This document shows positions 1 through 9,635 of a stretch of DNA of 64,000 nucleotides, piece after piece. Where the stretch lies: contig CM043959.1 in assembly GCA_014529385.2 (NCBI GenBank), positions 57,514,753-57,578,752 on the forward strand, read 5' to 3'. How positions within the stretch are numbered: the first letter of the stretch is position 1; every line of letters starts with the position of its first letter. The notes under the pieces are model-generated. The model saw only the letters and a program-made list of their open reading frames with translations, ran no database searches and was not told the DNA's origin. The position numbers and the translations under genes were made by a program. This DNA is from Adiantum capillus-veneris. Lineage: Eukaryota; Streptophyta; Polypodiopsida; Polypodiales; Pteridaceae.

Positions 1-489
1 TTTTCTTATATTTCTTTTTAAATAGCTACTAGGAGGGAATCAAATCCTGGTAGGACACTACGTGGCATGATTTCAAAGATACACTTATTTTAATGCATTA
101 TTGCAAGCATGATTACAAAACTTTGTCAAGGAGCAATGTCATGCTTTCATATGGCATGAGGTGTCCTTTGGAATTAAATGAAAGTCTAGGCTAAGGGGAC
201 CACGGGAAGACTTTTGCTGCCAGAAATGGATCCTATTTTGATGAATTTTTTACACAAGGTTCCAATCCGAATTGGAAAATGATTTTAAAATGAAAATCGT
301 AGCTAATGAGCTGAAGTTTATGCCCATATTTTTACTTTTTTATTTAGAGCCATGGTTGAGGAGATATGATCAAAATACTGGACACCAGTCTGCCCACATC
401 ATGCAGGGACAGCTCATTTTCAACTTTTCCAATTCCTATTCACACTGGCTCCTCTCTTCTTGTGTAAACCCTTGGGGGTTTCCTTCACC

Positions 490-498
490 TATAAAAGG
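490..498 (+). promoter_or_regulatory. TATA box of Gypsy-I LTR promoter
   Basis: TATAAAAGG follows a CT-rich stretch and is kept unchanged in the 3' LTR at 8456-8464. Its position inside the LTR makes it the likely U3 promoter. Transcription would start about 30 bp downstream, leaving a leader of about 1.2 kb before gag. Confidence 0.7.
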
Positions 499-1040
499 GG
501 ACCTCTTCTTCCTTGAAAAGGAACTCAAGCATTCAAGCCATTGATGAGAGAAATTCTTGAGGGAGTGAGTAGTAATGCCTAATTGTACTTAGCCCCATCA
601 ACATAAGCCCAAGCCTACACTTTCTCCTAGAGGAAGACTAGCCATTCTTGTACGCTATCCTTGGAAGATCAAATCTAATCAAAGAAGGTGTTGTACTTGG
701 TGTATCAATCAACGTTGAATTCTCCCCTCTTCTTCTCTCTCCCATCAATAATGATGCCGAAGGGTTTCAAGTAAGATGTGTTTTACATTGATTTTTTCTT
801 GATTTCTTGTTGTTTTCATTTTCATCTCTAATCCAACATATATATATGTATCTAATCTCGTCTCCTTAACCAAACCTATCTCTCTCATTCTTAGTAATTC
901 ATCCTCTCTAGGTTCTCTTTGCTACAGGTACATCTCTCCCCGCAGTATCCTTATTGCCTACGGGCAAGAATAGGGCTTGGGAGGGAAACTTCTCATCTCT
1001 TCACTTCTCTCATATCTACATTTCTCACATACTATCCTAG

Positions 1041-1259
1041 ATGAATAACCCAAATGATGATCGTTTCTATCGCTTTCACTATGTACGATCTATTAGAATT
1101 AACGTATGGATTAGCCAAAAAATACACTTTCAACAACGTATAGTGTTTCTCTTTGGCCCAGAAAGGCTTAATGAAATACTTCTATCACCGGATCCCATCA
1201 TACTACCTCTCATAGACTATAACTTTTCTTTTGACATAAGTGTAGTTATCTTGCTATGA
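1041..1259 (+). CDS. LTR-encoded small ORF A (72 aa), unknown function
   Basis: This 72-codon ATG ORF lies in the transcribed part of the 5' LTR, downstream of the TATA box. I do not recognise the product. It is hydrophobic at its C-terminus and carries the patterns FLFGPERLN and ILPLIDYN. Its stop overlaps the start of the next ORF as ATGA. The product is clearly similar to that next ORF: about 24 of 54 aligned residues are identical by eye, including LFG..RLN and ILP.I.Y. Codons for shared residues often differ at third positions, which suggests selection on the protein. The 3' LTR copy (9007-9225) is also open, with four amino-acid changes. It could still be a relic of a longer gene. Confidence 0.45.
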   Translation: MNNPNDDRFYRFHYVRSIRINVWISQKIHFQQRIVFLFGPERLNEILLSPDPIILPLIDYNFSFDISVVILL

Positions 1260-1468
1260 ACCAAGAGGATTTGTACACACAATTAATCCCAATCACTAGA
1301 CAAAATATATATATTCAGGTAAGCACAAAACTACAATTCCAAAGAACAATTCGTAGCCTATTTGGTCAGTCAAGATTGAATGCCATTAACTCATCTATTA
1401 ACCCTTTCATATTACCCATGATACGATATGACCATAGCCTTGATGTTTTCATTTTCGTATTGTTTTGA
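1256..1468 (+). CDS. LTR-encoded small ORF B (70 aa), paralogue of ORF A
   Basis: This 70-codon ORF begins inside the stop codon of ORF A (ATGA overlap), an arrangement that permits termination-reinitiation. The product is homologous to ORF A across its last ~55 residues, with LFGQSRLN and FILPMIRY corresponding to LFGPERLN and IILPLIDY. No known family is recognised. The copy in the 3' LTR (9222-9434) remains open with four amino-acid differences. It lies about 200 bp before the end of the LTR, hence in the 5' leader of the genomic RNA, upstream of gag. Translation from a leader this long would need reinitiation or internal entry. Confidence 0.45.
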   Translation: MNQEDLYTQLIPITRQNIYIQVSTKLQFQRTIRSLFGQSRLNAINSSINPFILPMIRYDHSLDVFIFVLF

Positions 1469-1675
1469 CATTCTCTTTTGTGTTCTTTCTTTGTGTGTGT
1501 GAGTGCAAGAGAGAAAGAGTGAGTCTTCTTTGATTGCACTTCTTTCCAAACCCTTGTCTTCATCGCATCTATGGTTTAACTCCTTCATATAGTTTTTGTT
1601 GATTTCTCTCACAGACTCTCACAGCCATAAGCCCGGTGCTTTCCTGGCAAGACCGCAAATTTCTCGATATATTTT

Positions 1676-1693
1676 TGGTGAACCCGACGTGAA
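1676..1693 (+). other. Putative primer binding site of Gypsy-I
   Basis: TGGTGAACCCGACGTGAA starts six bases after the 5' LTR end. The initial TGG matches the CCA tail of a tRNA, as expected for minus-strand priming. I could not match the rest to a specific tRNA from memory. Confidence 0.55.
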
Positions 1694-1722
1694 ACTGCCA
1701 GGGTGAGATTTTGTGGATAACC

Positions 1723-4098
1723 ATGGGTGATCATGTTGAGCAACAGGGTATGCATTTTGACCGAGCAACAATGCAAATGTTTCAAGCATTTGCAATGTTC
1801 ATGCAACAACAACATGCCATTGAAAGAAGGGAGATTTCAGCAATGAAGGCCATACAAGCAGTCGTCAATAGAATGGATCAGTTCAATGGCAAAGATGTAA
1901 CCAAGTACTTACGCGAGTATGTGAAGGAGATGGAGCTGCATCGTGTGTCAGAAGGTGAGATGATTCAAAGCTTTGAGCTAGTTGTTGCTCGAGAAATTAG
2001 AGAGCATGTTAGGATAATTAAAGATGGGCATGGGAGAAATTGGGAAGAACTTAAAGTAGCTTTAAAGGAGGAATATTTCATGGAGGACTCTGAGAGAGTG
2101 ACCAAAAGGACATTCTTAGAATGGGTAGTCAAGCCAAAGCAAGGACTATCAATAACAGAGCTACTTAGGGAATTTGAGCGGCGCTATGCACAACTCACCA
2201 GTACAGAAAGGGCCACACTAGATGCAGAGAAGACAGATCTTTTCTTACAAGCTGCAGGTAAAGAGTTTCAAGAAAATTTGGAGCTTCTTCTTGAAGATAA
2301 AGATGCTGAGCAAGGACTAAAGACCGACTGGAATGAGGTTGAAGGTGTTGTCTCACTACTTGCCAAACGACAAAGAAGAAGGGACAAGATGGTAGTAAAC
2401 ACTACAAGTCCTTCCACCTCAACTTCTGACAAAATGGTAAAGCCTACTTTTATCGCTCCTAAGTTTGATGAGTCCATGCTAGATGAGCTTGTGAAGGGAA
2501 TGCGTGACTTGAAGGTGAAGTTTGCAAATCTTGAAGAAAAAGGCCAACCATCAGGGCCACTTCCTAGGCAAAGACAACATCCCAAAGAAGGGTTTGTTAA
2601 TAGATGTATTTGGTGTGATAGTACAGACCATGTAAGAAGGGATTGTGATGATTTTAGTGATGCTTTGTCAAAAGATGTTGTCTTTTTTAAGGATGTTAAA
2701 ATCCACTTAAGAGAGACAGGTCTACCCTTGAGAACTAACTTTGGGAAGGGGGGAATGCAAACCTTAGTTGAAGATATGGCAACTAAGCATGCCACCTCTT
2801 CAGTTGAGGCAGCTACTTTTGGAGTAAAAATTGAACATTTTTGTGATGAAGAGGTGAGTGATCATCATGGTCAAATTTGGCCAAATGTCATGCAATTAGC
2901 TAAAAAGGGAAAGCTTACAAAAGAGATTCTACATGAAGCAGGTGATTGCATACGTCTAGAAACAGGATGGAATGATCCAGTGGACTCATTGTCAGTGCAT
3001 GCCTACATTACAAAATGCCAACAAAATGAGGCAATTGTAGAAGAGAAGCGCAGACATGAGAATGCTGATGAAGGACCATCAAAAAGAGCTTCTAGAAGTG
3101 GGGGAAGAAGCGACTCAATGCCTTCTCAAACATCCTCAACACAAGGAGCATCTCCACCTGAAGTACTCATGGAAGAGTCTACAACAGGAAAGAAGAAAGA
3201 GCCAACGAAAGGTAAGACAAAAGGCCCAACTTATAAATTACAATCTGATATTGAGGTTGCTACAGATTTAAAGAAAGTCTTGGAGGAAAGGATCTTGAAT
3301 AGCAAGATTGAGTTTACTCTGGGAGAAGTTCTTGGCATTGCAAAGCGTGAATTCCATGAGGAGATCATTGACATCATCAAGAGGAAGAGGCAAACCCTTG
3401 CTGAAGTTTCTCGTCCACAGGTTGAAGGGGAAATCTCAAAGACACAAGGGATGCAACTGCAAAATAAGGAGAATGATGGAGCTGTGGTAGGATGCTACCA
3501 ATCTAGTGGGAGAGTGAAGCAAGTGTATTTCTCAAATGATGATGAAGAAGTTGAAGATATTCCTAGGAGTTACTATTCACGAAGTCATTGGGCAAGGGCT
3601 ACTACAGAAACTTTAGTCAAGGTAGGTGATCTTGAAGAGCCATTTGTTGCTTTGATTGACCATGGTTCAGAAATAAACATAATGTCAAAGAGTCTCTACA
3701 ACAAGTGCAAATGGCCGATGGACACAGATCATGGCTGGATGGTAAAAGTAGCAAACAATTCATCCGGTGAATTGTATGCAGCATGTCCAGGTGTGAAGGT
3801 AACAATAGGTGATGTAAAGATTGACCAAAACTTCTTTGTACAGGATACATCTTCATATCATCTCATCCTTGGACATCCCTACATTGTGGGAGTTCGAATG
3901 GAAACAAAGGTAATGGATGATGGTTCAGCATATGCTAGGATACGTAGCAAAGATGGTAAACGAGCTGTCCAATTTCTCACAGTTTGTGTGAACCATGAAA
4001 GAAATCGTGACAACCTCAGAGAACATCCTCTACCAAAGGTGAGCAAAGAGTTTCATGATCATAGAGAAATGATGGGTTTTGGCCAAGTACCATTGTAA
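1723..4098 (+). CDS. gag-pro: Gypsy-I gag-protease polyprotein
   Basis: This open frame encodes the structural Gag and the aspartic protease of the element. I choose the ATG at 1723; the frame is open slightly upstream but has no other ATG after the primer site. The N-terminal ~230 residues are an alpha-helical capsid-like region. A CCHC zinc knuckle, CIWCDSTDHVRRDC, lies at 2605-2646. It is followed by a Lys/Ser/Pro-rich linker and a segment (about 3230-3410) that recalls a domain found next to gag in fungal Gypsy elements. The protease follows, with LIDHGSEINIM and its catalytic Asp at 3658-3660, and ILGHPYI near 3865. The DHG triplet replaces the usual DSG/DTG. The frame ends before pol, which is in the -1 frame. 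There is no stop inside the ORF, so the gene may be functional. Confidence 0.9.
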   Translation: MGDHVEQQGMHFDRATMQMFQAFAMFMQQQHAIERREISAMKAIQAVVNRMDQFNGKDVTKYLREYVKEMELHRVSEGEMIQSFELVVAREIREHVRIIKDGHGRNWEELKVALKEEYFMEDSERVTKRTFLEWVVKPKQGLSITELLREFERRYAQLTSTERATLDAEKTDLFLQAAGKEFQENLELLLEDKDAEQGLKTDWNEVEGVVSLLAKRQRRRDKMVVNTTSPSTSTSDKMVKPTFIAPKFDESMLDELVKGMRDLKVKFANLEEKGQPSGPLPRQRQHPKEGFVNRCIWCDSTDHVRRDCDDFSDALSKDVVFFKDVKIHLRETGLPLRTNFGKGGMQTLVEDMATKHATSSVEAATFGVKIEHFCDEEVSDHHGQIWPNVMQLAKKGKLTKEILHEAGDCIRLETGWNDPVDSLSVHAYITKCQQNEAIVEEKRRHENADEGPSKRASRSGGRSDSMPSQTSSTQGASPPEVLMEESTTGKKKEPTKGKTKGPTYKLQSDIEVATDLKKVLEERILNSKIEFTLGEVLGIAKREFHEEIIDIIKRKRQTLAEVSRPQVEGEISKTQGMQLQNKENDGAVVGCYQSSGRVKQVYFSNDDEEVEDIPRSYYSRSHWARATTETLVKVGDLEEPFVALIDHGSEINIMSKSLYNKCKWPMDTDHGWMVKVANNSSGELYAACPGVKVTIGDVKIDQNFFVQDTSSYHLILGHPYIVGVRMETKVMDDGSAYARIRSKDGKRAVQFLTVCVNHERNRDNLREHPLPKVSKEFHDHREMMGFGQVPL

Positions 4099-6428
4099 AG
4101 CGGGATTGCAGTGGTACAAAAAGAAAAAGGGTCTCGCCTGATCCAAAAATAGGTGAAGCGTTTTCAACGAGCTCCTTGGTAACAAAGAATGGATCAGTAT
4201 GTTTTACAAAACTTGAATATTTGAAGAGATGTGAGAGGCAATATGTGCATAATGTACAAATTGGCATGAAAAAGAGTGGGTTGCTAGAGCCTACTAAAAA
4301 TGTTTTGGGTTTGTGTGAACAAGTTTCTTTTGTAGATACTATGGGTGAGCTTGATGCTATAATGGGGTCTAATTTGCATCTTGAAAATGAAGTTGTGGAA
4401 GTTTGCTCTATGGAAATGTATCAAGTAATAGAAGCCTTTAAAGAAAGCCAAACAGTTGGCCCAGAAGTCCATGTTGAAACTAAATACAAGAGTGTAGCAA
4501 AGAAGGTGAAACCAGTAGCTTCACCCTTACCACCCAACAACAGGGAAAAGATTGAGCAGGCTTCTTTACAACCAAGTTTGAGAAATCCTAAAAAGATTGG
4601 GCATACCTTCACAAAGGAGTCTTTCCAAGACTTGCAAATTGGTCGCGAGGAGTTTCTAACACAGAAGGAGACACATGAGATAGGATGTGTTGATCCTTCT
4701 ATTGTAGCTCCTATGGTAATTTTCACAATACCTCATGTGCCTTGGAATCTACGGCCTATTCCGGTTCCAAAGGCTCATTTGCCAAAGTTAGTAGAGCTAC
4801 TGAATGAGAAAATCAAAATGGGAATCTTGGAGCCTTCTTGTGCTCCATACTCAAACAGGTGGTTCACAGTTCTGAAGAAGAATGGTTCTCTACGCTTCAT
4901 CCAAGATATGCAACCAGTGAACAAGGTGACAATTAGAAATGTAGGTACAGGTCCAATTGTGGATGAGTTTGCAGAGGCATTTGCAAGGAGGGCAATCTAC
5001 TCAATGGGGGATCTCTACTCAGGGTATGATCAATTTCAGCTTGCAATCGAAAGCAAAGACTTGACAACCATGAGGACACCTTTGGGTTTGGTAAGGATGT
5101 GTACCTTGCCACAGGGAGCAACCAACTCGGTTGCACATATGATGAATGGGATGAATAAGGTCTTACATGACTTTATTCCTCAAATCACAATGCCTTTCAT
5201 TGATGATTTGTCTATCAAAGGATGTGAAGAAAGTGACAAAGATGAAGCTTTGGATCTCAAGGGATGTCGCAGGTTTGTGGTAAATCACATAAATGATTGT
5301 GATAAAATTTTGTCTAGGTTGGAAGAAGTGAATCTTACATTGTCAGGGAAAAAGTCTATGTTTGGTGTCAATGAAGTGCTTATTGTGGGGCACATGTGCG
5401 GGCCATATGGTAGGAAACCTTGTCCAACAAAGGTAGATGCCATCCAAAGAATGAAAGAAACGTGCACTAGCATCACTCAGGTTAGAAGGTTTCTAGGAGC
5501 ATATGCCTTCTATGTTATTTGGATTCCACATTATGCACATGTAGCTGATCCTCTTTATCAGCTGCTTAGAAAGAATCAGAAGTTTAAATGGACAGAAGCA
5601 CATGTAAAATCCATGAAAAAGCTAAAGGAGTTGCTCCAGTCAGCAACAACTTTGAGAAAGGTAGACTATGAGTGTCAAAGGCCAGTAATTGTGACAGTAG
5701 ACACCAGTCCTACAGGGATTGGATGGGCAATAGGGCAAGATGACAAAGAAGGACACAAGTATGTGGTAAGATTTGGAGCAAAGGTGCTAAGTGCTCGCCA
5801 AAGAAACTATCCACACATAAAGAGAGAGTTATGGGGTATGGTTACAGCCTTGAAAAGTGGGAAAGAGTACCTAATTGGTGCATGTGTGGTTGTAGAAACA
5901 GATTGTCTACCACTTCTTGGGATGATTACAAGCTGCTCAACTCCAGACATTGCTATGTTGCGGTGGATTGCCTACATTAAGTCCTTAAATCCTGAGTTTA
6001 AGCACATTGCAGGTAAAGACAATACAGTGGCAGATATGCTATCAAGGGCAAGGTATGAAGATGAGTCACAAATGATTGACGAGGGAGATGATGTAGGCAC
6101 AAAGTTCTATTCTATCTCTCATGTCAAAGGTAACAATGTCTGCATGACTAATCTACTTGAATCATTCTTGAAAGAGCTTTATGAAGGTGATTGGCTTCTT
6201 ATTGGAAGCTACTTGAGTACTCTAACAAAACAGGATGATTGGTCTGAACAAGAATTCAAGAGGATACGCAGGAAAGCATATGGGTACTTTTTGAGGGATG
6301 GTTACTTGTGGAAGCATCCTAAACAAAAGGGTGCTACACCACAAAGGGTTATATGTAAAAAAGAGACTCAAGTAAAGCTCATGCAAGAGTTTCATGAGAG
6401 TCTATGGGCTGGACACAGGGGTGTATAA
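4065..6428 (+). CDS. pol: Gypsy-I pol, first part: reverse transcriptase, RNase H, integrase zinc-binding
   Basis: This -1 frame copies the element RNA into DNA. After a ~200-residue linker come the RT fingers and palm (from about 4730), with LPQGATNS and the catalytic FIDDLS at 5196-5210. RNase H starts near 5690 with VTVDTSPTGIGWAIG and includes a kept RELWG helix and the end motif HIAGKDNTVADMLSRARY. The integrase zinc-binding domain begins with FHESLWAGHRGV near 6390. Two consecutive TAA codons (6426-6431) then interrupt the frame, so this copy cannot make integrase in one chain. No ATG is required if the -1 frameshift at 4074 is used; the nearest upstream stop in frame is at 4062-4064. 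Confidence 0.85.
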   Translation, partial: RNDGFWPSTIVKRDCSGTKRKRVSPDPKIGEAFSTSSLVTKNGSVCFTKLEYLKRCERQYVHNVQIGMKKSGLLEPTKNVLGLCEQVSFVDTMGELDAIMGSNLHLENEVVEVCSMEMYQVIEAFKESQTVGPEVHVETKYKSVAKKVKPVASPLPPNNREKIEQASLQPSLRNPKKIGHTFTKESFQDLQIGREEFLTQKETHEIGCVDPSIVAPMVIFTIPHVPWNLRPIPVPKAHLPKLVELLNEKIKMGILEPSCAPYSNRWFTVLKKNGSLRFIQDMQPVNKVTIRNVGTGPIVDEFAEAFARRAIYSMGDLYSGYDQFQLAIESKDLTTMRTPLGLVRMCTLPQGATNSVAHMMNGMNKVLHDFIPQITMPFIDDLSIKGCEESDKDEALDLKGCRRFVVNHINDCDKILSRLEEVNLTLSGKKSMFGVNEVLIVGHMCGPYGRKPCPTKVDAIQRMKETCTSITQVRRFLGAYAFYVIWIPHYAHVADPLYQLLRKNQKFKWTEAHVKSMKKLKELLQSATTLRKVDYECQRPVIVTVDTSPTGIGWAIGQDDKEGHKYVVRFGAKVLSARQRNYPHIKRELWGMVTALKSGKEYLIGACVVVETDCLPLLGMITSCSTPDIAMLRWIAYIKSLNPEFKHIAGKDNTVADMLSRARYEDESQMIDEGDDVGTKFYSISHVKGNNVCMTNLLESFLKELYEGDWLLIGSYLSTLTKQDDWSEQEFKRIRRKAYGYFLRDGYLWKHPKQKGATPQRVICKKETQVKLMQEFHESLWAGHRGV
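4074..4117 (+). promoter_or_regulatory. Candidate -1 programmed frameshift signal at gag-pro/pol junction
   Basis: In the gag-pro frame the heptamer G GGT TTT (4074-4080) fits the X XXY YYZ rule. A 6-nt spacer follows, then a 9-bp stem, GTACCATTG (4087-4095) pairing with CAGTGGTAC (4109-4117) with one G-U pair, closing a 13-nt loop. The gag-pro stop codon (4096-4098) lies in the loop. The pol frame is the -1 frame and is open only from 4065, so the heptamer lies inside the 34-nt overlap. Confidence 0.7.
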
Positions 6429-6431
6429 TAA

Positions 6432-7571
6432 ACCTTCTCCAAGTTGAAAGAAAAATATTGGTGGAAGGGTATGTATAAAGATGTATCTCAGTTTGTAGAG
6501 ACATGTGTAACTTGTCAAGTGTATTCAAATGTTCGACATCGTGATGGATTGCACCCTACATATCCACTAGCCATGCACTATAAATGGGTTGTGGATCTAG
6601 TCACAATGCCTCTAGGACTCTGGCAGATGAGATACTTGGTTCTTGCACGAGAGGACCTAACTAACCAGGTTGAAGGAAGAGCATTAAGAGCTAAAACCAC
6701 AGAAGCTGTGTGCAAATTCCTTCTTGATGAGGTGATTTGCCGTTATGGTTGTGTGGAAAAAATCACTGCGGATAGAGGTGAACTAGATGCCGAAGAAGCA
6801 AGGGAGTTCTTTTCTAGATTAGGAATCAAGCTTTCTCTTACTAAAGCTTACAACCCTGAAGTCAATGGAAAGAGTGAAAGAGGGCATCCTCCTATCATCA
6901 AAGCTTTGGCCAAGGCTTGCGAAGGAAGAGTTGGTGAGTGGCCAAAACTGTTACCATATGCTTTATGGGCTGATCGTACAACACATAGCTCAGTAACTGG
7001 CTACATGCCTGCGGAGCTAATGTATGGTCAAAATCCAGTGATTCCGATTGAAGATACAATTCCCACATGGAATGTACTACCTTGGCAAGAGGGGCTTAGC
7101 AGGGAAGATCTCCTTGCACTGCGTATAAGGCAGCTAGAGAGAAGACCTGGAGACATTGAAGCTGCAAAAGAACGACTCAAAAATGCAAGGTTGAAAAACA
7201 AGGAATACTTTGATAAGCGACATCGACTCAGGAGCAAAGCAATTGACAAAGGTGACTGGGTTTTGGTGTATGATAGTAGCCTTGATAACCAGCACACAGT
7301 CATGCGTAAGTTTTCAAAAAGATGGTTTGGACCGTATGTTGTAAAGCATGTGCATGAAAATTCTACTTACAACTTGTCTGAACTAGATGGTACAGAAGTA
7401 AAGATTCCCATTGTAGGAAAAAGGATCAAAATGTTTAAGAGAAGAGGAGACAATGATCCAAAAGATGTTGATGAGGAACAAGAGCAAACCACAGGTAAAG
7501 ATCAAATTGAAGATGAAGATTTGGAATCATCTAGTGAAGAAGAAAGCAAGGAAGATGTACAAGAGGGCTGA
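6432..7571 (+). pseudogene. pol: Gypsy-I pol, second part: integrase core and tail
   Basis: The frame is the same as the RT/RNase H part, separated from it only by two tandem TAA codons, so this is the rest of one pol gene cut by stops. It starts with the end of the zinc-binding domain (CVTCQ near 6510). The DDE core shows Asp in WVVDLV (about 6587), Asp in TADRGE (about 6770) and Glu in NPEVNGKSERG (about 6865). The C-terminal part has a GDWVLVYDSS beta-barrel and KRWFGPYVV, then an acidic tail. No chromodomain is visible, which separates it from the other pol genes in this window. The rest of the frame is free of stops, so the inactivation looks recent. Confidence 0.85.
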
Positions 7572-7617
7572 TCTCACAAAGAAATAATGTGGCACATACC
7601 GGAGGATGTGCAGGTTT

Positions 7618-7629
7618 AGAGGGGGTGGA
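7618..7629 (+). other. Polypurine tract of Gypsy-I
   Basis: AGAGGGGGTGGA lies directly before the TGTCG that opens the 3' LTR. A purine run in this place primes plus-strand synthesis in LTR retrotransposons. Confidence 0.7.
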
Positions 7630-9006
7630 TGTCGTGCTGTGACATGTACATAGTGGGAACGCATGCTACAAGATCTATCTTGTAACTTTTTAGATACATA
7701 ATTATCTTTCCTATAATGTACATATGCATATTTAAGTATAATAATAAGCCTTCTATCCCATCCTATTATTTTTCTCAAGGGTAACCTATCTTTACTTTAC
7801 CATCAAAAAATACTATGGGAAAAGCTCAATAGCTCTGCCTCTTTAACTTGGGGCAAAAAGCATTGATTATTTATTTTTACTATCTCATTATCATCTCACA
7901 CCCTAGCTAGATCCTATATCTATGGTAAACTCCAATATATATATATATTCTTTGTATTTTTTATACTTTTCTTATATTTCTTTTTAAATAGCTACTAGGA
8001 GGGAATCAAATCCTAGTGGGACACTACGTGGCATGATTTCAAAGATACACTTATTTTAATGCATTATTGCAAGCATGATTACAAAACTTTGTCAAGGAGC
8101 AATGTCATGCTTTCATATGGCATAAGGTGTCCTTTGGAATTAAATGAAAGTCTAGGCTAAGGGGACCACGGGAAGACTTTTGCTGCCAGAAATGGACCCT
8201 ATTTTGATGAATTTTTTACACACGGTTCCAATCCGAATTGGAAAATTATTTTATAATGAAAATCGTAGCTAATGAACTGAAGTTTTTTTCCATATTTTTA
8301 CTTTTTTATTTGGAGCCACGGTTGAGGAGATATGATCAAAATACTGGACCCCAGTCTGCCCACATCATGCAGGGACAGCTCATTTCCAACTTTTCCAATT
8401 GCTATTCACACTGGCTCCTCTCTTCTTGTGTAAACCCTTGGGGGTTCCCTTCACCTATAAAAGGGGACCTCTTCTTCCTTGAAAAGGAACTCAAGCATTC
8501 AAGCCATTGATGAGAGAAATTCTTGAGGGAGTGAGTAGTAATGCCTAATTGTACTTAGCCCCATCAACATAAGCCCAAGCCTACACTTTCTCCTAGAGGA
8601 AAACTAGCCATTCTTGTACGCTATCCTTGGAAGATCAACTCTAATCAAAGAAGGTGTTGTACTTGGCGTATAAATCAACGTTGAATTCTCCCCTCTTCTT
8701 CTCTCTCCCATCAATAATGGTGCCGAAGGGTTTCAAGTAAGATGTGTTCTACATTTATTTTTTCTTGATTTCTTGTTGTTTTCATTTTCATCTCTAATCC
8801 AACATATATATATGTATCTAATCTCATCTCCTTAACCAAACCTATCTCTCTCATTCTTAGTAATTCATCCTCTCTAGGTTCTCTTTGCTACAGGTACATC
8901 TCTCCCCGCAGTATCGTTATTGCCTACGGGCAAGAATAGGGCTTGGGAGGGAAACTTCTCATCTCTTCACTTCTCTCATATCTACATTTCTCACATACTA
9001 TCCTAG

Positions 9007-9225
9007 ATGAATAACCCACATGATGATCGTTTCTATCGCTTTCACTTTGTACGATCTATTAGAATTAACGTATGGATTAGCCGAAAAATACACTTTCAAC
9101 AACGTATAGTGTTTCTCTTTGGCCCAGAAAGGCTTAATGAAATACTTCTATCACCGGATCCCATCATACTACCTCTCATAGACTATAACTTTTCTTTTGA
9201 CGTAAGCGTAGTTATCTTGCTATGA
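9007..9225 (+). CDS. LTR small ORF A, 3' LTR copy
   Basis: This is the same 72-codon ORF as at 1041-1259, still open, with four amino-acid replacements (Asn to His, Tyr to Phe, Gln to Arg, Ile to Val). In the 3' LTR it lies beyond the likely transcript end and would matter only if this LTR acts as a promoter. Confidence 0.4.
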   Translation: MNNPHDDRFYRFHFVRSIRINVWISRKIHFQQRIVFLFGPERLNEILLSPDPIILPLIDYNFSFDVSVVILL

Positions 9226-9434
9226 ACCAAGAGGATTTGTACACACAATTAATCCCAATCACTAGACAAAATATATATATTATGGTAAGCAAAAAACTAC
9301 AATTCCAAAGAACAATTCGTAGCCTATTTGGTCAGTCAAGATTGAATTCCATTAACTCATCTATTAAACCTTTCATATTACCCATGATACGATATGACCA
9401 TAGCCTTGATGTTTTCATTTTCGTATTGTTTTGA
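9222..9434 (+). CDS. LTR small ORF B, 3' LTR copy
   Basis: Open 70-codon copy of the ORF at 1256-1468, keeping the ATGA overlap with ORF A. It has four replacements relative to the 5' copy and no stop or frameshift. Confidence 0.4.
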   Translation: MNQEDLYTQLIPITRQNIYIMVSKKLQFQRTIRSLFGQSRLNSINSSIKPFILPMIRYDHSLDVFIFVLF

Positions 9435-9635
9435 CATTCTCTTTTGTGTTCTTTCTTTGTGTGTGTGAGTGCAAGAGAGAAAGAGTGAGTCTTCTTTGAT
9501 TGCACTTCTTTCCAAACCCTAGTCTTCATGGCATCTATGGTTTAACTCCTTCATATAGTTTTTGTTGAGTTCTCTCACAAACTCTCACAGCCATAAGCCC
9601 GGTGCTTTCCTGGCAAGACCGCAAATTTCTCGACA

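Larger units (their letters stand above)
1..1669 (+). repeat. 5' LTR of Gypsy-I (left end outside window)
   Basis: This stretch is collinear with 7967-9635 at a constant offset of 7966, with no gaps and about 41 substitutions by hand count (roughly 2.5%). It is therefore the 5' LTR, missing about 337 bp that lie before the window. The right end reads ..CTCGATA where the 3' LTR has ..CTCGACA, so the terminal CA has mutated. It contains a TATA box at 490 and two small overlapping ORFs (1041-1468) downstream of it. The low divergence implies a fairly recent insertion. Confidence 0.93.
7630..9635 (+). repeat. 3' LTR of Gypsy-I (about 2.0 kb)
   Basis: The LTR starts TGTCG and ends CGACA, a perfect 5-bp terminal inverted repeat. 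From 7967 on it matches the truncated 5' LTR without gaps. It carries the same TATA box (8456-8464). Immediately after it, Copia coding sequence resumes, which fixes the boundary. Confidence 0.92.

Noticed and set aside
272-544. 90-codon ORF in the Gypsy-I LTR, also at 8238-8510
   Set aside because: It spans the TATA box and promoter region, the reported start is TTG, and the protein has no coherent features. Conservation follows from LTR identity.
2268-2795. 175-codon minus-strand ORF
   Set aside because: It is the antisense shadow of gag, with Ser/Leu-rich composition typical of such shadows.
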